A stretch of 64,000 nt of DNA from Ancylobacter sp. WKF20 (GTDB lineage: Bacteria; Pseudomonadota; Alphaproteobacteria; Rhizobiales; Xanthobacteraceae): the NCBI RefSeq assembly GCF_029760895.1, contig NZ_CP121679.1, positions 1,426,001 to 1,490,000 on the forward strand, read 5' to 3'. The notes below the pieces were generated by a model. That model was not told where the DNA came from, made no database searches, and saw only the letters and a list, made by a program, of their open reading frames with translations. Each line of letters begins with the position of its first letter. Position 1 is the stretch's first letter. A program made the translations under genes and the position numbers. Shown here in pieces: positions 56,323-64,000 of this stretch.

Positions 56323-58284
56323 TCAGTCGCGCAGCGTGTCCGGCGGGCTGGCTTCCGCCACCAGCGCGGCCAGCGCCTCGTCCAGCGTGAAGCTGGTCTG
56401 GTTGGGCGAGCCGAGGCGGCGGATCGAGACGGTGCGCTCGGCGGCCTCCTTGCGGCCAACCACGACCAGAGCCGGCACCTTGGCCAGTGAGTGCTCGCGC
56501 ACCTTGTAGTTGATCTTCTCGTTACGCAGGTCGAGCTCGACGCGCAGGCCGCGCTTCTTCGCCAGCGCGACGATCTCGCGGGCATAGTCATCGCCCTCGG
56601 AGGTGATGGTCGCCACCACCGCCTGCACCGGCGCCAGCCAGAGCGGGAAATGCCCGGCATGGTGCTCGATGAGAATGCCGGTGAAGCGCTCCATCGAGCC
56701 GCAAATGGCGCGGTGGATCATCACCGGCGTCTTCTTCGTGCCGTCGGCATCGACATAGAAGGCGCCGAAGCGCTCCGGCAGGTTGAAGTCCACCTGCGTG
56801 GTGCCGCACTGCCATTCGCGGCCGATCGCGTCGCGCAGCGTGTACTCGAATTTCGGGCCGTAGAAGGCGCCCTCGCCCGGCAGGATGCCGGTCTTGATCT
56901 TGCCGCCGGACTCCGCCTCGATCTGGGTGAGCACCCGGCCCATCACGTCCTCGGCGTGATCCCACACCGCGTCCGAGCCGACGCGCTTCTCGGGCCGCGT
57001 GGAGAGCTTCACCACGATCTCCTCAAAGCCGAAATCGGCATAGGTGGAGAGGATGAGATCGTTGATCTTCAGGCACTCCGCCGCCATCTGTTCCTCGGTG
57101 CAGAAGATGTGGGCGTCGTCCTGGGTGAAGCCGCGCACGCGCATCAGCCCGTGCAGCGCGCCCGAGGGCTCGTAGCGATGCACCGCGCCGAATTCGGCGA
57201 GGCGCATGGGCAGGTCGCGGTAGGATTTCAGCCCGTGCTTGAAGATCTGCACATGGCCGGGGCAGTTCATGGGTTTGAGCGCATAGACGCGGTCATTATC
57301 CTCGGTGTCGCCGGCCGGCTGCACCTTGAACATGTTGTCCTTGTACCAGCCCCAATGGCCGGAGGTCTCCCACAGCGACTTGTCGAGCACCTGCGGGGCG
57401 TTGACCTCGCTGTAATCGGCGGCGAGGCGCCGGCGCATATAGGCGACGAGGTTCTGGAACAGGTTCCAGCCCTTGGGGTGCCAGAACACGACGCCCGGCC
57501 CCTCCTCCTGGAAGTGGAACAGGTCCATCTCCCGGCCGAGCCGGCGATGGTCGCGCTTCTCGGCTTCCTCCAGCTGGACGATATAGGCGTCAAGTTCCTC
57601 GCGGGTGCGCCAGGCGGTGGCGTAGATGCGCGTCAGCATCGGGTTGTTGCTGTCGCCGCGCCAATAGGCACCGGCCACCTTCATCAGCTTGAAGGCGTCG
57701 CCGATCTTGCCGGTGCTCGGCATATGCGGGCCGCGGCACAGGTCGAACCAGGCGCCCTGCTTGTAGATCTTGATCGACTGGTCCGCCGGAATGGCGTCGA
57801 CCAGCTCGACCTTGAACGCCTCGCCCTTCTCCTTGAAGACGGCCTTCGTCGTCTCGCGGTCCCACACTTCCTTGGTGAAGGCGGCGTCGCGGGCGATGAT
57901 CTCGCGCATCTTCTTCTCGATGGCGGGGAAATCCTCCGGCGTGAACGGCTCGTTGCGGAAGAAGTCGTAATAGAAGCCGTTCTCGATCACCGGGCCGATG
58001 GTCACCTGCGTACCCGGCCACAGCTCCTGCACCGCTTCCGCCAGCACATGCGCGGCGTCGTGGCGGATGAGTTCCAGCGCCTCGGGGCTCTCGCGGGTGA
58101 CGATCTCGAATTTGGCGTCGGCGATGATCGGGTCGGACAGGTCGCTCAGCACGCCGTCGAGCTTGATGGCCAGCGACTTCTTGGCCAGCGACTTGGCGAT
58201 GGAGGCGGCGACTTCCGCGCCCGTGGTGCCGGAGGCATAGGCTCGGACGGCGCCATCGGGGAAGGTGAGGTTGATTTCGGACAT
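56323..58284 (-). CDS. thrS: Threonyl-tRNA synthetase
   Basis: Class II synthetase, 653 residues. A TGS domain (1-62), the N2 editing domain with R-H-D-A-A-H-V-L-A (zinc-like H-x(3)-H) and the catalytic core with [13 protein letters not shown] (motif 2) and a C-terminal anticodon-binding domain are all apparent. The zinc-site Cys is present in P-M-N-C-P-G-H. Its start follows yidD (48-base gap, same strand). Confidence 0.97.
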   Translation of the reverse strand: MSEINLTFPDGAVRAYASGTTGAEVAASIAKSLAKKSLAIKLDGVLSDLSDPIIADAKFEIVTRESPEALELIRHDAAHVLAEAVQELWPGTQVTIGPVIENGFYYDFFRNEPFTPEDFPAIEKKMREIIARDAAFTKEVWDRETTKAVFKEKGEAFKVELVDAIPADQSIKIYKQGAWFDLCRGPHMPSTGKIGDAFKLMKVAGAYWRGDSNNPMLTRIYATAWRTREELDAYIVQLEEAEKRDHRRLGREMDLFHFQEEGPGVVFWHPKGWNLFQNLVAYMRRRLAADYSEVNAPQVLDKSLWETSGHWGWYKDNMFKVQPAGDTEDNDRVYALKPMNCPGHVQIFKHGLKSYRDLPMRLAEFGAVHRYEPSGALHGLMRVRGFTQDDAHIFCTEEQMAAECLKINDLILSTYADFGFEEIVVKLSTRPEKRVGSDAVWDHAEDVMGRVLTQIEAESGGKIKTGILPGEGAFYGPKFEYTLRDAIGREWQCGTTQVDFNLPERFGAFYVDADGTKKTPVMIHRAICGSMERFTGILIEHHAGHFPLWLAPVQAVVATITSEGDDYAREIVALAKKRGLRVELDLRNEKINYKVREHSLAKVPALVVVGRKEAAERTVSIRRLGSPNQTSFTLDEALAALVAEASPPDTLRD

Positions 58285-58332
58285 CTATTTTCTCCCGCCC
58301 ACTCCTGCGAACCACGCAGGTAGGCTTGTTGG

Positions 58333-58668
58333 TCAGGTGCCGCGCGCTCCCTCCTGCTTTTCGGGCGTGCGCGCATAGCGCCACGGCATATACCACGCGC
58401 CATTCGCGGGCAATTCGGCCGGCACGCACTCAAAGCCCGACCCGCCCCAAGGATGGCAGCGGCAGATGCGCCCCGCCGCCATCCAGCCCCCCGCCCAGGC
58501 GCCGTGCTTGTCGATCGCCTCCTCGGCGAATTCCGAGCAGGTCGGCAGATAGCGGCACTGCCGGCCCATGAAGGCGGAGAAGCTGTAGCGATAGACGAGG
58601 ATCGGCACGCGCAGCATCAGCCGCGGCAGGCGGGCCAGCAGCGCTGCGGCGGAAGCGCGCGTCGTCAT
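58333..58668 (-). CDS. yidD: Membrane protein insertion efficiency factor YidD
   Basis: A 111-residue protein with L-M-L-R-V-P-I-L-V-Y-R-Y-S-F-S-A, then R-Q-C-R-Y-L-P-T-C-S-E-F, A-I-D-K-H-G, and R-I-C-R-C-H-P-W-G-G-S-G, the standard YidD core with paired cysteines. It assists the YidC insertase at the inner membrane. The start at 58668 (M-T-T-R-A) has only a weak ribosome site. Unlike the common rnpA-yidD-yidC setting, it stands upstream of thrS here, as in other Rhizobiales. Confidence 0.92.
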   Translation of the reverse strand: MTTRASAAALLARLPRLMLRVPILVYRYSFSAFMGRQCRYLPTCSEFAEEAIDKHGAWAGGWMAAGRICRCHPWGGSGFECVPAELPANGAWYMPWRYARTPEKQEGARGT

Positions 58669-58745
58669 CGGTGTGACCCCGTAGCGGGGAACCGCCGAGA
58701 TTCCCGCGCGTTGGGTGGCACACACGCGGCGAAAAGGTTCAGCAC

Positions 58746-59195
58746 ATGCGGATGACAGCGCCTCTCACCCTTCTGATCCTGCTGCTCGCCGGGCCGGCGC
58801 TGGCGCAGCAGCCCGCCCCGCAGACCATGCCCGATGTGGCGCCCTCGCCCACGCCCGCCCCGGCGACGCCGCCCGGCCCCGCCGGTGGCACGCAGCCCGA
58901 TCCCGCCGCCGCGAACCAGTCCGATGTCGATCCCGACATGCAGCGCGTCGCCGCCTGCAAGGCGGATGCGCTGGCCAAGCTGAAGCAGCGCTCCCCGTCG
59001 ATCGAGGACATCTATATCGAGATCGACGGCCTCACCATCGCGCAGGCCGAGTCCAAGCTCGGCGACACGGCGGTGAAGGGCGTCATCATGGGCGAGGCCT
59101 ATATTCAACGCGATCGCTCCGACACCGCCAACCGCTTCCTCTGCCTCACCGGCGAGAAGGACGAGGTCCTGTTCACCTTCTTCACCGAACGCTGA
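58746..59195 (+). CDS. Secreted protein of unknown function
   Basis: A 149-residue protein with a signal peptide (about 1-20, ending G-P-A-L-A), a Pro/Ala-rich stretch (21-58), and a compact C-terminal domain (65-149) with A-A-C-K-A-D-A-L-A-K-L-K, I-Y-I-E-I-D-G-L and F-L-C-L-T. The two cysteines in the domain could form a disulfide. I do not recognise the family. Orientation is opposite to thrS-yidD. Confidence 0.8.
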   Translation: MRMTAPLTLLILLLAGPALAQQPAPQTMPDVAPSPTPAPATPPGPAGGTQPDPAAANQSDVDPDMQRVAACKADALAKLKQRSPSIEDIYIEIDGLTIAQAESKLGDTAVKGVIMGEAYIQRDRSDTANRFLCLTGEKDEVLFTFFTER

Positions 59196-59227
59196 GGCGG
59201 GATCACCGAGCCCCGCCAGCCACAGGC

Positions 59228-59319
59228 CGTCATCTCGGCCGGAGGCGTAGCCGCAGAGCCGGCATCGCGCGCCGTTCTGGCCACGATCCCGGATCGGCCT
59301 GCGGCCGTCCGGGATGACG
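59228..59319. repeat. REP-like palindromic repeat, copy 2
   Basis: A 92-base element whose right half (from about 59281) is almost identical to that at 7262-7298: hairpin CGGCC-TGC-GGCCG and the end CCGGGATGACG. Its left end is CGTCATCTCGG, one mismatch from a perfect inverse. It fills the gap between two convergent genes. Confidence 0.85.
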
Positions 59320-59361
59320 ATGGCGGGGGCCGCTGTCGCCCCCACTTCGCCGCCGCGCCCC

Positions 59362-59805
59362 CTACTCCGCCGCCGTCGCCTTCGCCTCGATCTGGTCGAG
59401 CGCGTCGACCACGGCGTCGAAGGTCAGGAGGGTCGAGGCATGGCGCGCCTTGTAGTCGCGCACCGGCTCCAGCACGGCGAGTTCGGCCCAGCGGCCCTCG
59501 GGCGGCGCGCCGTTTTCCTTGAGCATACGCCGCATCGCCTCGCGCACCGCCCGCACTTCCGCAGGCGTCGAGCCGACGACCAGCGCGCCCATCACCGAGG
59601 ACGACGCCTGACCGAGCGCGCAGGCCCGTACCTCATGGGCAAAATCGGCGATCACGCCGTCCTTCACCGCCACATCCACGGTGACGGTGGAACCGCAAAG
59701 CTTGGAATGCGCCGTTGCCGTCGCATCGGGCGCGGCGAGCCGGCCGAGGCGTGGTATATCGGCTGCCAGCTCGAGGATGCGGCGATTATAGACCTCGTTC
59801 AGCAT
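59362..59805 (-). CDS. IscU/NifU-like iron-sulfur scaffold lacking the third cysteine
   Basis: A 147-residue protein of the IscU/SufU/NifU-N family. It keeps two of the usual three ligand cysteines (S-K-L-C-G-S-T and V-R-A-C-A-L-G-Q-A-S-S-S) but the third, normally in a K-C-x-x-L-P segment, is replaced by R-H-A-S-T-L-L. In Alphaproteobacteria a group with this H-A-S-T-L-L ending is common. It probably binds metal or assists cluster transfer differently from IscU. ATG 59805 chosen because the family starts at M-L-N-E-V-Y. Confidence 0.85.
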   Translation of the reverse strand: MLNEVYNRRILELAADIPRLGRLAAPDATATAHSKLCGSTVTVDVAVKDGVIADFAHEVRACALGQASSSVMGALVVGSTPAEVRAVREAMRRMLKENGAPPEGRWAELAVLEPVRDYKARHASTLLTFDAVVDALDQIEAKATAAE

Positions 59806-60038
59806 CTTGTCCGTCCGTCGCGCCGCGCGTCGCGGCTGCGTTGCAGGCCACCCTTGCTCACCTATATAGGAGCGGGTGCGCGTCTGCGAAAGCAACCGGA
59901 TGTCACTTCCGGGGCGTTCAGACGGGCGTTATGATGATGGTAATGCGCTGATCCGTGACAAGTCATGGCACGTATGTCGAGTAATACCGGTGACACCCCG
60001 GCGCCCGGTCTGAAATGCGCCGTCGAACGGAGTTCGTC

Positions 60039-60683
60039 ATGGATGCCGTGCTTGAATCGCTGATGCGCAGCGCGAAGAACGAAGTTGCCGCCGCTGCCAC
60101 CGAACAGCGCCGCCCCAGCCGCGAGGAAGCGGAAGCGGCCGTGCGCACGCTGATCGCCTGGGCGGGCGATGATCCGACCCGCGAAGGGCTGCTGGATACC
60201 CCCAAGCGCGTGGTGAAGGCGTATCAGGAATTCTATGACGGCTATAATGCCGACGCCGAGGCCGTGCTCGACCGCACCTTTGGCGAGATCGGCAATTTCG
60301 ACGACATGGTGCTGGTGCGCGACATCGAGTTCCACTCGCACTGCGAGCACCACATGGTTCCCTTCGTCGGCAAGGCGCATGTCGCCTATTTCCCGGTGGA
60401 GCGCGTGGTCGGCCTTTCGAAGATCGCCCGCATCGTCGATCTGTTCGCCCACCGGCTGCAGACGCAGGAGCACCTGACCTCGCAGATCATCACCGCCATG
60501 GACGAGGCGCTGAAGCCGCGCGGCGTCGCCGTGCTGATCGAGGCCGAGCACATGTGCATGGCCATGCGCGGCGTGCGCAAGCAGGGCGCCTCCACCGTCA
60601 CCATGCAGTTCACCGGCGTGTTCCGCGATGACCCGCAGGAGCAGGTCCGCTTCATGAGCCTGTTGCGGGGCGGGCGTGGCTGA
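60039..60683 (+). CDS. folE: GTP cyclohydrolase I
   Basis: Makes dihydroneopterin triphosphate from GTP, the first step of folate synthesis. The 214-residue protein has zinc-binding [17 protein letters not shown] and [13 protein letters not shown] 60039 has an ACGGAG site. Its stop overlaps the hisI start by eight bases, which implies coupled translation of folE and hisI. Confidence 0.97.
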   Translation: MDAVLESLMRSAKNEVAAAATEQRRPSREEAEAAVRTLIAWAGDDPTREGLLDTPKRVVKAYQEFYDGYNADAEAVLDRTFGEIGNFDDMVLVRDIEFHSHCEHHMVPFVGKAHVAYFPVERVVGLSKIARIVDLFAHRLQTQEHLTSQIITAMDEALKPRGVAVLIEAEHMCMAMRGVRKQGASTVTMQFTGVFRDDPQEQVRFMSLLRGGRG

Positions 60684-61170
60684 GACGCGTGAGCCGGCCT
60701 TCGCCGCGCGCGGCAGCAAGGCCGAGATCGAGGAAGGCGAACGCCTCGCCCCGAAATTCGACGCGGATGGGCTGATCACTGCCGTGGCCGTCGATGCCGA
60801 GGACGGCGCGGTCCTCATGGTCGCGCATATGAACGCGCAGGCCCTTGCCCTCACCATCGAGACCGGCGAGGCGCATTATTACAGCCGCTCGCGCGGGCGG
60901 CTGTGGAAGAAGGGCGAGGAAAGCGGCCACGTGCAGAAGCTCGTCGAGCTCCAGGTCGATTGCGACCAGGACGCGGTGGTGATGCGCGTGCGCATGGGCG
61001 GCACGGGCGCGGCCTGCCACACCGGGCACCGCTCCTGCTTCTTCCGCTCCGTGCCGCTCGGCGCCGCGCCGACACCCGAGTTGAAGCTCGCGGTCAATGA
61101 CGCCGGCAAGCTGTTCGACCCGGGCGAGGTCTACGCCACCCCGAAGAAGACCGACACGCCGCGCTTCTGA
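60676..61170 (+). CDS. hisI: Phosphoribosyl-AMP cyclohydrolase
   Basis: Third step of histidine synthesis. The 164-residue single-domain protein begins with GTG and overlaps folE. Signature parts are [28 protein letters not shown] and a zinc site with V-D-C-D-Q-D and C-H-T-G-H-R-S-C. It lacks the fused HisE part found in enterobacteria. The pairing with folE is usual in related genomes. Confidence 0.95.
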   Translation: MAETREPAFAARGSKAEIEEGERLAPKFDADGLITAVAVDAEDGAVLMVAHMNAQALALTIETGEAHYYSRSRGRLWKKGEESGHVQKLVELQVDCDQDAVVMRVRMGGTGAACHTGHRSCFFRSVPLGAAPTPELKLAVNDAGKLFDPGEVYATPKKTDTPRF

Positions 61171-61194
61171 GCGGGCATGCGCGCCGGCCGGTGA

Positions 61195-61220
61195 CGCTCC
61201 CGACCCTCCGGCCGGGAGCG
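61195..61220. terminator. Bidirectional hairpin between hisI and the CBS gene
   Basis: An 8-bp perfect stem (CGCTCCCG / CGGGAGCG) with a 10-base loop lies between the convergent stops. No T-tract is obvious on either side. Confidence 0.55.
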
Positions 61221-61226
61221 CGTGTG

Positions 61227-61658
61227 TCAGGTGGACATGATGTATTCGCGCATGGCGTGGCTCTCGCGCTCCATCTCCGCCAGGCGATGCTTGACCACGT
61301 CGCCAATGGAAATGATGCCGAGAAGCTTGCCGCCCTGCACCACCGGCAGATGGCGGAAGCGGCCGGCGGTCATGTGCTCCATGACCTGATGCACGGTCTC
61401 ATTGCCGTCGGCGGTGACCACCTTGGAGGTCATGACGGTGGCGACGGTGTCATCGAGCCGTCCCGGCCCGTCATTGCCGATCACCCGCACGCAATCGCGC
61501 TCGGAGAGAATGCCGACCACACGGCGCTCGGCATCGGTCACCACGATCGCACCGATGCGCTTCTCGGCCAGCACTTCCACCGCCTCGCGCAACGTTGCGT
61601 CCGGGCGGATGGTCTGCACGTCGTACCCCTTCTCGTCCAGAATCGAACGAACCGTCAT
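61227..61658 (-). CDS. CBS-domain pair protein
   Basis: A 143-residue protein made of two CBS domains (about 5-60 and 75-130), with I-V-V-T-D-A-E-R-R-V-V-G-I-L-S-E-R-D and L-P-V-V-Q-G-G-K-L-L-G-I-I-S-I-G-D-V. Such stand-alone pairs bind adenosine nucleotides and may act as energy sensors. A strong GGAAGGAGG site precedes ATG 61658. It is convergent with hisI and near a rhomboid gene; no partner enzyme is evident. Confidence 0.92.
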   Translation of the reverse strand: MTVRSILDEKGYDVQTIRPDATLREAVEVLAEKRIGAIVVTDAERRVVGILSERDCVRVIGNDGPGRLDDTVATVMTSKVVTADGNETVHQVMEHMTAGRFRHLPVVQGGKLLGIISIGDVVKHRLAEMERESHAMREYIMST

Positions 61659-61796
61659 GGCATGCCTCCTTCCCATTCGGCAGCCGGTCGGCTCTTCCGC
61701 CGGCTGCTCGTTACGGCCGCGCTTGCGCGTAGCCTGAGCCGGAAATGATCCGCCTTAACGCAGCGGGAGGCAAGTCTGTTGCGAGAACAGGCTGGA

Positions 61797-62627
61797 TCAG
61801 CCCTGAGGGTGCCGGGAATAGGGCGCGCCGTCCGGTCCGGAACGCACCGGATCGAACAGCGGGAACAGCAAAAGCCCGACGACGAAGCCGCCAATATGGG
61901 CTTCCCAGGCGATGCTGCCATCGGTGACGCCGGCCGGTGTCAGCAGGCCGAAGCCGATATTGATGAGGAACCACACGCCGACAAAGCCGATCACCCGCCG
62001 GTCACGCATGACGATGGACAGCGGCGGGGCGGGATAGCGCACCGAGGCGCTCATCGCGTCCGGCTGCCATACCACATGGCCTTCCGAGGCGAACATGAAG
62101 CGGATCGCCGCCGCCATGCAGCCCGACACCGCCGCCGAGGCGCCGATCATCGGCACCAGTTCGCCCTCATGGGTGACGAGATGCAGCCCCGCCCCCGCCG
62201 CCGCCGTGACGACGAAGAACAGGAGGAAACGCAGCGTGCCGAAGCGGCGCGCCACCGGGCTGCCAAAGGCCAGCATCCACAGGAGGTTCAGCCCCACATG
62301 GGTCCAGCCGCCATGCAGGAAGGCATAGGTGACGAAGGTCCACACATCCGCCCCGGCCCCGCCCGGCAGAATGCCTTCGGCGAGCACGGAGGGGTCGAAG
62401 CGGGCGGGAATGAAGGCGAAGAGCGCGAGGATCTCGATGCCCGTATCGGGATCGACCATGTCGCGCAGCCCCTGAATGGCCAGCATCACCGCCGCCAGGA
62501 CGGTGATCACCGTCGGCACGTTGAGGATGGGCTGGCGGCGCTGGGCGGCAATCTGGGATGGGTCAAGCACAGCGATGACATAGGCGGCGCAGTGCGGGCC
62601 GGCAAGCGCCGACAGCACCGACCTCAT
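61797..62627 (-). CDS. Rhomboid-family intramembrane serine protease
   Basis: A 276-residue membrane protein with six or more hydrophobic spans. Family signs are the H-G-G-W-T-H-V-G-L-N-L-L-W segment after the first loop (with the oxyanion-helping His/Asn), the catalytic Ser in G-A-S-A-A-V-S-G, and the catalytic His in A-H-I-G-G-F-V-V-G. A charged cytoplasmic insert stands between the Ser and His helices. The start is uncertain: no ribosome site precedes ATG 62627, and a GTG about 60 bases downstream is possible. Confidence 0.85.
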   Translation of the reverse strand: MRSVLSALAGPHCAAYVIAVLDPSQIAAQRRQPILNVPTVITVLAAVMLAIQGLRDMVDPDTGIEILALFAFIPARFDPSVLAEGILPGGAGADVWTFVTYAFLHGGWTHVGLNLLWMLAFGSPVARRFGTLRFLLFFVVTAAAGAGLHLVTHEGELVPMIGASAAVSGCMAAAIRFMFASEGHVVWQPDAMSASVRYPAPPLSIVMRDRRVIGFVGVWFLINIGFGLLTPAGVTDGSIAWEAHIGGFVVGLLLFPLFDPVRSGPDGAPYSRHPQG

Positions 62628-62833
62628 CAAAGAATCGAGCGCGCGCTAGCGGCGCCGGGTTGCGACCGGCTTAATTCGCGTGATGAACAGCCTGCCAATA
62701 TCAATGGTTAATGCCAAGAGAAACAGGTGTTAACGACCTCTATCCAAGGTACTCGTGAATCTACGTCGTCGCTTAGACCAGAATAAAAACATCGCTGTCA
62801 TGATGTCTTCCATAGACAGGAATGAGGTACGCG

Positions 62834-63502
62834 ATGAACAAGAGGCTCGAACGAGCCCGTCTCGCGGCGGCGGCAGCGGTCGTGATAGCGGCGATAGCGG
62901 GTGTCTGGGGCGTGTCCCCGGCGCAGGCGAGCGAGCGGGTCGGCGAGGTGCATCTGGCGATGCGCAGCGCCCCCGGCTCGAACATGATCGCGGGGAGCAA
63001 CACCGCCACCCCGATCGGCTATGCGCGCTTCTGCGCCGAGCGGCCGGGCGATTGCGGCAACGGCAATGGCCGCGGCGGCAAGGTCGCCCTGACCGACGCC
63101 AATTACGCCCAGCTCCGCCACATCAACGACACGGTGAACGGCACCATCCAGCCGCTGACCGATATCGAGCATTATGGCGAGATCGAGCGCTGGACCTACC
63201 CGGATGACGGCTATGGCGATTGCGAGGACTATGTCCTCCTGAAGCGCCGCCTGCTGATCGAGGCCGGCTGGCCGGCGGAAACGCTGCTCATCACCGTGGT
63301 GCGCGACAAGCAGGGCGACGGCCATTCGGTGCTCACCGTCGTCACCGATCGCGGCGATCTGGTGCTGGACAATCAGGAAGCCGCCATCCTGCTCTGGCAC
63401 GAGACCGGCTACCGCTTCGTCAAGCGGCAGGCGCAGGGTTTCCCGGATCGCTGGGTGTCGCTGGGCGATGTGCTGGCCCCGGCCACGGTCGGCCAGAACT
63501 GA
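62834..63502 (+). CDS. BTLCP (LapG-like) transglutaminase-fold cysteine peptidase
   Basis: A 222-residue exported protein with a signal peptide (about 1-31, A-Q-A-S-E) and the bacterial transglutaminase-like cysteine peptidase domain (DUF920 group). The catalytic triad is visible as D-D-G-Y-G-D-C-E-D-Y, D-G-H-S-V-L-T-V and D-L-V-L-D-N. The family includes LapG, which releases surface adhesins in response to c-di-GMP; no LapD or adhesin gene lies here, so substrate is unknown. Start at 62834 has GAGG upstream. The 206-base upstream region is AT-rich and holds TTAA-type elements. Confidence 0.85.
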   Translation: MNKRLERARLAAAAAVVIAAIAGVWGVSPAQASERVGEVHLAMRSAPGSNMIAGSNTATPIGYARFCAERPGDCGNGNGRGGKVALTDANYAQLRHINDTVNGTIQPLTDIEHYGEIERWTYPDDGYGDCEDYVLLKRRLLIEAGWPAETLLITVVRDKQGDGHSVLTVVTDRGDLVLDNQEAAILLWHETGYRFVKRQAQGFPDRWVSLGDVLAPATVGQN

Positions 63503-63520
63503 GGCGAGGCGCGCGGGGGA

Positions 63521-64000
63521 TCAACCGACCCGCGCCAGCCACTCCTTGCGCAGCAGCGCATATTGCCGCGTGTTCTCGAAGACGGGTTGGCCGTTCTCAT
63601 CCTGGCGGAAGGAGACGAACTCCTTGAACAGCCCCTCCGCGCGCATGCCGAGCCTGTCGCACAGGCGCTGCGAGGCGGCGTTGTCCTCCTCGACATAGGC
63701 ATAAAGACGCCGCGCCTGCCGGACCGTGAACAGATGCTCGAACAAAGCCCGCGCGGCCTCGGTGGCGAAGCCGGCCCCGCCAAACGCGGCGTTGAAGTTC
63801 CAGCCGACGGAGAAGGTGTCGGGCGGTTCCGGCATGGCAAACACATCGCCGATCACCCGGCCGGTGTCGGCGAGGCAGACCGCGATGGTCTCGTCGCTGC
63901 CGGCGCGCGCCGCCGCCTCTGCCTCGGCGGCCGCCAGATCACCGAGCTTGAGGGAAAGATAGCAGCTGGCGCCCGGCTCCCGCAGATAGGCCAGCAGATC
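63521..64000 (-). CDS. GNAT-family N-acetyltransferase, 5' end outside window
   Basis: The open frame runs past the right window edge; 160 or so codons are seen. Visible features are I-G-D-V, S-V-G-W-N-F-N-A-A-F-G-G-A-G-F-A-T-E-A with the acetyl-CoA-binding pattern, a helix with F-E-H-L-F-T and N-A-A-S-Q-R-L-C-D-R-L-G-M-R-A-E-G, all typical of the RimJ/RimL-like GNAT group. The substrate cannot be inferred. Its stop lies 18 bases from the BTLCP gene stop. Confidence 0.86.
   Translation of the reverse strand, partial: DLLAYLREPGASCYLSLKLGDLAAAEAEAAARAGSDETIAVCLADTGRVIGDVFAMPEPPDTFSVGWNFNAAFGGAGFATEAARALFEHLFTVRQARRLYAYVEEDNAASQRLCDRLGMRAEGLFKEFVSFRQDENGQPVFENTRQYALLRKEWLARVG

Overview
The window reads as chromosome of a high-GC alphaproteobacterium. 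PopZ, an ExoR-like Sel1 protein, a BTLCP peptidase, an A-type Fe-S carrier beside a dGTPase, and the order dgt-argS-SPOR-nagZ-scpAB-tatABC-serS-surE-pcm-LytM-yajC-secDF all point to Hyphomicrobiales. A Xanthobacteraceae-like host (Ancylobacter/Starkeya/Azorhizobium neighbourhood) is my guess from memory and is not proven by the sequence.

Bases 1-19513 hold one long, mostly leftward housekeeping block covering protein export (secDF-yajC, tatABC), envelope maintenance (LytM factor, SPOR protein, nagZ), chromosome condensation (scpAB), two aminoacyl-tRNA synthetases, repair of damaged proteins and nucleotides (pcm, surE) and dNTP control (dgt). It is interrupted by a rightward AAA ATPase gene (3400-4311) and by an orphan iron-type ABC ATPase between scpB and tatA. 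SerRS carries an in-frame, low-GC insertion of about 57 residues. Bases 19606-34873 continue with core genes: erpA, a nucleosidase, xthA, exoR-ilvD, MgtC-like, valS-popZ-tolC-pcm2, tRNA-Cys, an MsbA-type ABC exporter and tRNA-Asn.

Bases 35018-46046 look accessory. A translationally coupled MFS exporter - glycosyltransferase pair is followed by a CYP102-type self-sufficient P450 with an extra N-terminal domain; together they suggest synthesis and export of a glycosylated hydroxy-lipid. Next come a small HTH gene, an FMN-type split-barrel protein, a Tat-exported methyl-parathion-hydrolase-like MBL enzyme with a divergent LysR gene across a clear dyad, an NTF2-like protein and a SapC-family protein.

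Bases 46306-54540 form a signalling and transport cluster of two convergent operons. The rightward one has an SLC23-type permease ending in a degenerate RsbW/GHKL-like domain, then a STAS protein and an RsbW-like kinase. The leftward one has a REC-PP2C phosphatase, a hybrid histidine kinase, a single-domain response regulator and a Na/Pi-type transporter. All parts of a partner-switching module are present except a sigma factor. I consider this the most likely undescribed system in the window.

The remainder (54729-64000) returns to core and small genes: an outer-membrane barrel, thrS, yidD, an IscU-like protein lacking its third cysteine, folE-hisI, a CBS protein, a rhomboid protease, a LapG-like BTLCP peptidase and a GNAT acetyltransferase cut by the window end. 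Three REP-like palindromic repeats are dispersed at 7209, 56180 and 59228. No rRNA, CRISPR array, transposase or phage gene was seen.
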